Origin: Candidatus Saccharimonadia bacterium
GTDB lineage: Bacteria; Patescibacteriota; Saccharimonadia; Saccharimonadales; Saccharimonadaceae
Direction: 5' to 3'
NCBI GenBank assembly: GCA_023257055.1
Contig: JALRDG010000035.1
Coordinates: forward strand, 1 to 17,742
Length of the DNA stretch: 17,742 nt
Positions within the stretch are counted from its first letter, which is position 1. Every line of letters starts with the position of its first letter. This document shows positions 12,711 to 17,742 of this stretch, piece after piece. Position numbers and translations under genes: made by a program. Below the pieces are notes generated by a model, which made no database searches, was not told where the DNA came from, and saw only the letters and a list, made by a program, of their open reading frames with translations.

Positions 12711-13778
12711 CTACATTAACCGTTTAGCGGCTTCGTACAATACCATAGCCGAGTTTTTCCAACTGAAACGTGCCGCCTGTTCTTGGCCAGCTAGTGCGAC
12801 AGAACGACGAAAATCCTCTTCTTCCAACCGTCCGACGGCGGCCGCAAACCCGTCGGCATTATCTGCGTCAAAGTACAGTGCACCACTACCAGCTACCTCG
12901 TGCAATACCGGCAAATCACTGCAGACTACTGGTACGCCTAGCCGTTGGGCTTCAGTTATTGGCAGCCCAAACCCTTCTTCTTTCGTCGCCGTCGCCAAAC
13001 AGTGTGCAGAGGCAAGTAATGTAATGTATTCATCATCACTTACCCCATTATGAAATACGATTGATTCAGCGTTGCTTGCAAGGGATTGCAGTTCCGCCTG
13101 CCGATCTGGTGTTATTTTACTCAGCAAGTGCAACGTATAGTCAGAAGGCAGGATATTCATACCGCGCACCAATGTTTCGACATTTTTATACGGCATAAAG
13201 GAACCCATATAAATGATATTTTTTGTCATAGCTGCAGGCGTCGTACTGACCGCAGTATCACTTGGCGCGTTATATACAACCGTAATACGACGGTCTGTCA
13301 GGTGAAAATCCTGAATATACTTTTTTGACGTCTCGCTTACTGTTACGACATGATCTGCCTTGTTTAGGAGAAGTCGCTGTGGCCAACGAGCCATATGAAA
13401 TAATCGCCAAACCAAGCGCACATACCAAGCTAAACTATGCGGTGGCGTTGGGTGTTTGTAATAAATAATATCTTGAAGCGTTAAAATCAGCTTGTACTTA
13501 CGGCCCCAAAAACCCATTACCTGCAGTGGACTAAACACGACGTCCGCACCAAATCGATTAAGCCGGCGAGCCAAAAATACCTCTCGCCACGAAATAGGAT
13601 TATTGACGACAAGAAAATCAACGCCAGCAGGTAACATCATACGCTGTTGTTCGTCATGAATTAGCACCGTAACGGGTAATGCATTTTCGACAAACCCACG
13701 TACCAATCCGGCTGTATACCGGCTAATGCCATCATGATAATCAGTCCGCACCCAGCGGCCGTCAATAATAAGTTTCAT
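12711..13778 (-). CDS. GT4-family (GT-B fold) glycosyltransferase
   Basis: A 355-residue glycosyltransferase beginning MKLIIDGRWV. The N-terminal acceptor domain includes GISRYTAGLVRGF, and the donor-binding domain includes YMGSFMPYKNVETLVRG and the signature FGLPITEAQRLGVPVVCSDLP with the two conserved glutamates spaced as in GT4 retaining enzymes (E-x7-E relationship with the earlier KEEGFGLP). It transfers a sugar from an activated donor to a glycan or lipid at the cytoplasmic face; donor and acceptor are unknown. ATG 13778 is preferred over the start at 13796 because TATACT lies eight bases upstream of it. It is followed by an intrinsic terminator, and is divergent from the EEP gene. Confidence 0.88.
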   Translation of the reverse strand: MKLIIDGRWVRTDYHDGISRYTAGLVRGFVENALPVTVLIHDEQQRMMLPAGVDFLVVNNPISWREVFLARRLNRFGADVVFSPLQVMGFWGRKYKLILTLQDIIYYKHPTPPHSLAWYVRLVWRLFHMARWPQRLLLNKADHVVTVSETSKKYIQDFHLTDRRITVVYNAPSDTAVSTTPAAMTKNIIYMGSFMPYKNVETLVRGMNILPSDYTLHLLSKITPDRQAELQSLASNAESIVFHNGVSDDEYITLLASAHCLATATKEEGFGLPITEAQRLGVPVVCSDLPVLHEVAGSGALYFDADNADGFAAAVGRLEEEDFRRSVALAGQEQAARFSWKNSAMVLYEAAKRLM

Positions 13779-13835
13779 TACCCCATAGTATAGCATCTCG
13801 CTTTTTTGGTACGACTTGCTATACTACTAATTATC
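13779..13835. promoter_or_regulatory. Divergent near-leaderless promoters
   Basis: Minus strand TATACT (13787-13792) is eight bases before the glycosyltransferase ATG. Plus strand TATACT (13820-13825, preceded by TTGC) is ten bases before the EEP-family ATG. Confidence 0.5.
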
Positions 13836-14534
13836 ATGCGCATAACCACATTGAACCTCTGGGGATATACCGGATGGGCTTACCGAAAAGACAATGTTAT
13901 TAAGTTTTTAAAAGAGTGCGACAGCGACGTCATACTTCTGCAGGAAAACGTACTTAAAACGGAGCTATCACCAGATAGCCAGGTAACTTCGCTAGCCGAA
14001 GAGCTTGGGATTCCTTATCGAATCCAAACACTGACGCGACTCCTACCAACCGCCGAGCATATTCCATTCCGCGAGGGCCTCGGCATATTAAGCAAGCACC
14101 CAATCATTTCTAGCGAAGCAATCGCCTCGAAAAAAGACCCGAGAGACTCCAGCGACCGCATCATTCAACTAGCCGACATTCAGACACCCGATGGTATCCT
14201 GAAGGTAGCTAATGTCCACCTCTCTATAACCGATGAAATTGATTTTGCCACACCCCAGCTTAAAGAACTCGTTACTATCCTGAAGACACGCGGCGAAGAG
14301 CGAGTAGTTGGTGGAGATTTTAATATTCATAAGGATATAGGCATCGAAAACTTTACATCCCTATGGGAGCCGGAGTACAAGCTAGTCTCGACGGAGAATC
14401 TTATTACCTACCCGCCAACCAACGAACGTATCGATTATTTCCTTCTCCCGAAAAGCTACAAACTCGTCAAAGAAACCCTTTCACCGGACGGCTTGTCTGA
14501 CCACCGTGCTATCACGATTGATTTCAGTCGATAA
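13836..14534 (+). CDS. Endonuclease/exonuclease/phosphatase (EEP) family protein
   Basis: A 232-residue protein with all EEP landmarks in order. They are TLNLWGY near the N-terminus (Asn7), LLQENVL with the metal-binding Glu, REGLGILSKHPI, VANVHLS, GGDFNIH with Asp and Asn, RIDYFLLP, and SDHRAITI with the terminal Asp-His pair. Members cleave phosphodiesters in nucleic acids, lipids or sugar phosphates with Mg2+. There is no signal peptide or membrane segment, so it is cytoplasmic unless exported by other means. Substrate cannot be told from sequence. ATG 13836 gives the family N-terminus; the longer frame from 13806 would start before the TATACT promoter box. Confidence 0.87.
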   Translation: MRITTLNLWGYTGWAYRKDNVIKFLKECDSDVILLQENVLKTELSPDSQVTSLAEELGIPYRIQTLTRLLPTAEHIPFREGLGILSKHPIISSEAIASKKDPRDSSDRIIQLADIQTPDGILKVANVHLSITDEIDFATPQLKELVTILKTRGEERVVGGDFNIHKDIGIENFTSLWEPEYKLVSTENLITYPPTNERIDYFLLPKSYKLVKETLSPDGLSDHRAITIDFSR

Positions 14535-14563
14535 ATAGGCTCGTCATTAAAAGACCGCTTTGC

Positions 14564-14657
14564 TATACTAGTGACTAGAAATGTGTTTCTCGCACACGCC
14601 CGAACTGTATCGGTAATGCCAGGGCCTATACGCTGGCACACCGATACGACTTATTTT
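14564..14657 (+). promoter_or_regulatory. Promoter, leader ORF and large hairpin upstream of membrane protein gene
   Basis: An extended -10 TGCTATACT (to 14569) precedes ATG 14581, which opens an 11-codon frame (MCFSHTPELYR) ending at TAA 14614-14616. That TAA overlaps ATG 14616 (TAATG), which is in frame with the downstream protein. A 14-bp hairpin, GTATCGGT/ACCGATAC plus TGCCAG/CTGGCA around a ten-base loop, spans 14607-14647 and contains the TAATG. It looks like a structured leader controlling the gene; function is inferred. Confidence 0.45.
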
Positions 14658-16253
14658 ATGAACGAACAACTTACCCCCCTCGGCACCCGGCTTCTTCAGC
14701 TTCTTGAAACACAAGAAGCTCATCGACAGTATCGTAAAAATGAACAGCAACAGGACATGTTTCATGTGCCGAATACCGGGCATATCGTTTCGTCACTATA
14801 CGAACAACTCCGTAACGCTTCGGAATACACCGAGGAACATCTTCTACTTCAACGCGCAATTCGTCGATTTTTTACTCGCACGATTTCATTCATCGATACT
14901 ACATCTCCAAAAAGTCTCGCCGAAGAACTCATCATCGAACTAACGCTCGCAGAATATATAAGCAACGACAGTATTGCGACCGACAAGGTAGAGCAAATCA
15001 ATGAACTGATCGCATCGCTCTTTACGGCCTATTGGCGAATTACTGCGCAGCCAAACCCACCACGACAAGAAGTTGCTAAGCAATGGGTTCTCGATCTACT
15101 TGCCGTGCGAACAGAGCAAATTCTTTATCCGTCCATCACGATGATCTCATTCCTAAACTTTGCCTTCGCGTACTACTCGCAGCATATTACCGTAGCCAAA
15201 CACATTCAACCGCACGAGCATATAGACGAAACTTCCTACGATACGATGCTCTATATCGGTATTCACAAGGCTCTATTAAAGTCCGACCCTGCAATTATTC
15301 GAAGCATGCTGCTCGATCTTCATGGTACATCAGCCGAATCAGCCGACCAAATGATCGCCATCAACTCGGCTTTTGACACCTTGATTGCCCTAAAAACAAC
15401 CGATCGTATTGTTCGAATCATTAACCGCAATGGCGCTCAGCTTCGTATCCTACGCCAGACATTTTTCAGCACGAACAGTACAGCCAAGGCGTCCATTCTA
15501 TCGAACCGCAAACAAGTCGGCACTATTGTTCGTCAAACCATTGAAGATCAGTACCGCGATACAAAAAACACATTGCAACGCGGCATTATACGAAGTATCA
15601 TCTTCCTGCTGCTAACCAAAGCATTCATTGGGTTGGCGATTGAGATTCCATACGACCTCGCCGTCTACAACCATATCGCTTGGATTCCGCTTGTCATTAA
15701 CCTCTTCTTCCCTGCACTCTTCATTGCGTTCACTACCCTCACTCTCGCCATGCCAGGCGAAGCCAACACGGCGAAAATCGTCCAGACGATTGACGCCATG
15801 CTCTATCAGGACGAAAAACCAGCCAACGCAGCACTCCTTCGCACATTCGAGCGCGCGCGCCATTCGCGAGCCTTTACAATCACCTATGCCATTTTGTTCA
15901 TTGCTGTTATCGGCGCTGTCGTTCACGGGCTCCTACTGCTCGACTTCAATGTCGTACAAATCCTTATCTTCATCATCTTCCTTTCGACTGCCGCCTTTCT
16001 TGGCTATCGATTATCCCTACAGGTCAAAGAACTTGAAATGGTGTCAAGCGAGGCAAGTATCCTTAGTTTGCTACGTGATTTTCTTTACACGCCTTTCATC
16101 TTTATCGGTCACCAAATATCATACAGATATGCAAAAATTAATCTTGTCGCACGGCTGCTCGACAATGCAATTGAACTGCCGCTAAAAACAACGCTTCGCC
16201 TTGTTCGACAATGGACAAATTTCTTGTCAAACAAAAAAGACGAGATTCTATAG
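14658..16253 (+). CDS. Multi-pass membrane protein of unknown function
   Basis: From ATG 14658 the protein has 531 residues; ATG 14616 (545 residues, reached through the TAATG junction) and an upstream GTG 14571 are alternatives. The first two thirds are helical and mostly soluble (NEQLTPLGTRLLQLLETQEA, later helices with LLLQRAIRRFF and FDTLIALKTTDRIVRIINR). About four hydrophobic segments follow: SIIFLLLTKAFIGLAIEI, WIPLVINLFFPALFIAFTTL, TITYAILFIAVIGAVVHGLL and VVQILIFIIFLSTAAFLGY. The C-terminal tail is basic and amphipathic. I recognise no family or catalytic motif. It sits between the EEP enzyme and a bidirectional terminator, so it is a single-gene transcription unit. A large cytosolic domain on a four-helix membrane domain would fit a membrane scaffold or sensor, but this is speculation. 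Confidence 0.75.
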   Translation: MNEQLTPLGTRLLQLLETQEAHRQYRKNEQQQDMFHVPNTGHIVSSLYEQLRNASEYTEEHLLLQRAIRRFFTRTISFIDTTSPKSLAEELIIELTLAEYISNDSIATDKVEQINELIASLFTAYWRITAQPNPPRQEVAKQWVLDLLAVRTEQILYPSITMISFLNFAFAYYSQHITVAKHIQPHEHIDETSYDTMLYIGIHKALLKSDPAIIRSMLLDLHGTSAESADQMIAINSAFDTLIALKTTDRIVRIINRNGAQLRILRQTFFSTNSTAKASILSNRKQVGTIVRQTIEDQYRDTKNTLQRGIIRSIIFLLLTKAFIGLAIEIPYDLAVYNHIAWIPLVINLFFPALFIAFTTLTLAMPGEANTAKIVQTIDAMLYQDEKPANAALLRTFERARHSRAFTITYAILFIAVIGAVVHGLLLLDFNVVQILIFIIFLSTAAFLGYRLSLQVKELEMVSSEASILSLLRDFLYTPFIFIGHQISYRYAKINLVARLLDNAIELPLKTTLRLVRQWTNFLSNKKDEIL

Positions 16254-16264
16254 CTCGTCTTTTT
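16239..16264 (+). terminator. Bidirectional intrinsic terminator between convergent genes
   Basis: Stem GACGAG/CTCGTC with a nine-base loop that contains the stop codon of the membrane protein gene, flanked by six A on the left and five T on the right. It can terminate the plus-strand gene and also the Nudix/RNase Y transcript coming from the right. Confidence 0.85.
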
Positions 16265-16270
16265 CTTCAA

Positions 16271-16765
16271 CTAGTCGCCTAATTGCTGTTCGCTATAACC
16301 CGATTTTCCGAGAGCCCAGTTACGAATCACCAGACCATAATTGCGATTGCCACTTTCTATTTCATCACGCGTCACGAGTGCATACTCGTCAATTTCAGAC
16401 TCTTGCAACGACACCTGCGACAGCTGGTAGGCGTGCAGTGGTGCCGAGAATACAAATTGGTAACTATCGAACAAGCTGCTGCGCCGCCCCACCACGGCAA
16501 CAAACGTCACGTCAGCTGGGTCAATCACCAGTCCCACCTCTTCTTTGGTCTCTCGGATAGCGGCGGCGAGCGGCATCTCTCCTTTATCGATAATGCCACC
16601 AGGTAACGACCAGTGCTTTTTGTAATTCGCCTTAACGATTAACAGACGTCCCGTTTCATCTTCGAGGTACATGGCAGCACTGGACGGCCGGCGATCAAGT
16701 GTCCTGAGCCATAGGCGCGTTTTTAGCGACGGCTTAATCGGTGAATCGTTTGGCGTATCAGTCAT
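16271..16765 (-). CDS. Nudix hydrolase (164 aa), downstream of RNase Y
   Basis: A Nudix domain protein with an N-terminal extension of about 30 residues. The box spans residues 57-79: Gly57, Glu63, Arg71, Glu72, Glu75, Glu76 and Gly78 in GGIIDKGEMPLAAAIRETKE then EVGL. Thr replaces the usual hydrophobic residue after RE. Substrate is unknown; candidates are nucleotide sugars, oxidised nucleotides or RNA 5' ends. Its ATG overlaps the RNase Y stop by one base (TAATG), so the two proteins are made in coupled fashion. That pairing makes an RNA-turnover role, for example at RNA 5' ends, worth considering, but nothing in the sequence shows it. Confidence 0.87.
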   Translation of the reverse strand: MTDTPNDSPIKPSLKTRLWLRTLDRRPSSAAMYLEDETGRLLIVKANYKKHWSLPGGIIDKGEMPLAAAIRETKEEVGLVIDPADVTFVAVVGRRSSLFDSYQFVFSAPLHAYQLSQVSLQESEIDEYALVTRDEIESGNRNYGLVIRNWALGKSGYSEQQLGD

Positions 16766-17742
16766 TATTTTGCAAACTCAATCGCGCGCGTCTCGCGAAT
16801 TACATTTACCTTGATTGTCCCAGGGTACTGCATCGTACTTTCAATTTTAATAGCGATATCACGAGCCATCTTAATAGCCGAAAGGTCGTCGACCGATTTT
16901 GGACTAACAATGACACGAACTTCACGGCCGGCAGAAATAGCAAAGGCTTTATCAACGCCGTCAAAACTCGTTGCGACATTCTCTAGCTCACGCATACGTT
17001 CAGCAAAATTCTCGGCGCTGATATTTCGTGCACCAGGGCGAGCAGCACTCACCGCGTCGACTACTCTTACGACGAGAGCCTCTGGGGTTGTCGCCTCAAT
17101 ATCATCGTGGTGTGCCTCTATTGCGTGCACAATTTCATCTGTCATGCCATATTTTCGCGCGAGCTCGGCGCCAATATGGTGATGCTTGCCTTCTATCTTG
17201 TGCGTCACCGCCTTGCCGACATCATGAAGCAGTGTGGCAATTTTCGTCACACGAACGTTCGCACCGATCTCTTCTGCTATCATACCGGCCATGTGTGCCA
17301 TTTCCGTACTATGCAGCAGTACGTTCTGACCGTAACTGGTACGATATTTTAATTCGCCAAGCAATCGCAACATTTCTTTTGGAATGCCCACAACGCCAAC
17401 CTCACGAGCTGCATCTTCTCCGGCGCGCATAACATCTTTTTCAATTTGCTTGGTCGCTTTATCAACAACCTCTTCAATACGACCCGGATGAATACGACCG
17501 TCCTTCATAAGCATCTCAAGCGTAAGGCGAGCTACCTGCCGACGAATAGGATCAAAGCTACTGAGTACGATCATACCCGGCGTATCATCTACCAAGATAT
17601 CCACTCCGGTGGCTCGCTGAAGTGCCTGGATATTACGTCCTTCTTTGCCAATAATACGACCCTTCATCTCATCGTCAGTCAATTTAATCGCAGTTACTGT
17701 TCGCTCGGCCGTCACATCGCTACTCATGCGTTCCATGGCAGA
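16765..17742 (-). CDS. rny: RNase Y, C-terminal KH and HD domains (5' end beyond right edge)
   Basis: The frame runs open to the window edge, giving 325 residues of a larger protein; the usual N-terminal membrane helix and long coiled coil are outside. Seen are a KH RNA-binding domain (GRIIGKEGRNIQALQRATGV with its GxxG loop as GKEG), the linker GRIHPGRIEEVVDKA, and an HD phosphohydrolase domain with LHSTEMAHMAG, the metal-binding LLHDVGK and a downstream EAHHDD. RNase Y is a membrane-bound endoribonuclease that starts mRNA decay. The C-terminus (YPGTIKVNVIRETRAIEFAK) is the family's typical end, so the 3' end is intact. It is coupled to a Nudix gene downstream. Confidence 0.95.
   Translation of the reverse strand, partial: SAMERMSSDVTAERTVTAIKLTDDEMKGRIIGKEGRNIQALQRATGVDILVDDTPGMIVLSSFDPIRRQVARLTLEMLMKDGRIHPGRIEEVVDKATKQIEKDVMRAGEDAAREVGVVGIPKEMLRLLGELKYRTSYGQNVLLHSTEMAHMAGMIAEEIGANVRVTKIATLLHDVGKAVTHKIEGKHHHIGAELARKYGMTDEIVHAIEAHHDDIEATTPEALVVRVVDAVSAARPGARNISAENFAERMRELENVATSFDGVDKAFAISAGREVRVIVSPKSVDDLSAIKMARDIAIKIESTMQYPGTIKVNVIRETRAIEFAK

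Noticed and set aside
15612..16185. ORFs on both strands inside the large membrane protein gene
   Set aside because: Shadow frames of hydrophobic coding sequence; Ser/Pro-rich or low complexity.
1..17742. CRISPR array, insertion sequences or attachment-site repeats
   Set aside because: No regularly spaced repeats, transposase or integrase genes, or direct copy of the tRNA 3' end were seen by eye.
1..17742. Alternative genetic code (UGA as glycine)
   Set aside because: murT and the JAMM gene end at UGA exactly where their neighbours begin, and genes are intact under the standard code.

Overview
The window looks like chromosome from a Candidate Phyla Radiation bacterium, most likely Candidatus Saccharibacteria (TM7). 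This is inferred from the gene mix: a MurT lacking its usual zinc cysteines paired with GatD, a membrane-anchored Clp ATPase with a Clp-N domain, several type IV pilins, a queuosine-salvage hydrolase, RNase Y and Nudix enzymes. Base composition is about 50% GC. TGA is used as a stop (end of murT, end of the JAMM gene), so the code is standard and not the UGA=Gly code of Gracilibacteria/SR1. No marker gene fixes the taxonomy.

Layout from left to right. 1-1055 (minus): the N-terminal part of a membrane-tethered Clp ATPase and a small membrane protein. 1101-3094 (plus): murT-gatD, peptidoglycan amidation. 3097-3687 (minus): a type IV pilin. 3740-4590 (minus): Bcp/PrxQ peroxiredoxin and a Nudix hydrolase. 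4674-4781: tRNA-Pro(UGG) with a terminator. 4839-5837: Qng1/DUF2419 queuosine-salvage protein. 5933-7145: two tandem pilins. 7142-7873 (minus): alpha/beta hydrolase. 7916-12583 (minus): the accessory centrepiece. 12711-13778 (minus): GT4 glycosyltransferase. 13836-14534: EEP-family phosphodiesterase. 14658-16253: large membrane protein. 16271-17742 (minus): Nudix hydrolase behind RNase Y, which runs off the right edge.

The centrepiece is a four-gene operon encoding every part of a ubiquitin-like conjugation pathway. In order of transcription these are a membrane-anchored coiled-coil protein ending in an E2-like domain with a candidate catalytic Cys, a JAMM/JAB isopeptidase with all metal ligands, an E1-like adenylating enzyme, and an 85-residue beta-grasp ubiquitin-like protein ending in Gly. 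Just downstream, behind its own promoter, is a single-ring ClpC-type AAA+ unfoldase. It carries an IGF tripeptide where ClpP-docking loops sit. The set could form a membrane-localised tagging and untagging system coupled to unfolding or proteolysis, but the link to the unfoldase is inferred from position only.

Between the ubiquitin-like gene and the unfoldase gene, on the coding strand, lies what reads as a complete type III hammerhead self-cleaving ribozyme (9308-9360). All core nucleotides are present and all three stems pair perfectly. It abuts a GC-rich hairpin capped by a C(UUCG)G loop, so the operon mRNA would end in a structured, self-processing 3' region.

Other points: many housekeeping genes have a -10 box only 6-10 nt before the start codon, which suggests leaderless mRNAs, while the conjugation genes and the unfoldase mostly have Shine-Dalgarno sites. 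The tRNA-Pro carries A19 and U56 in place of the near-universal G19-C56 pair.
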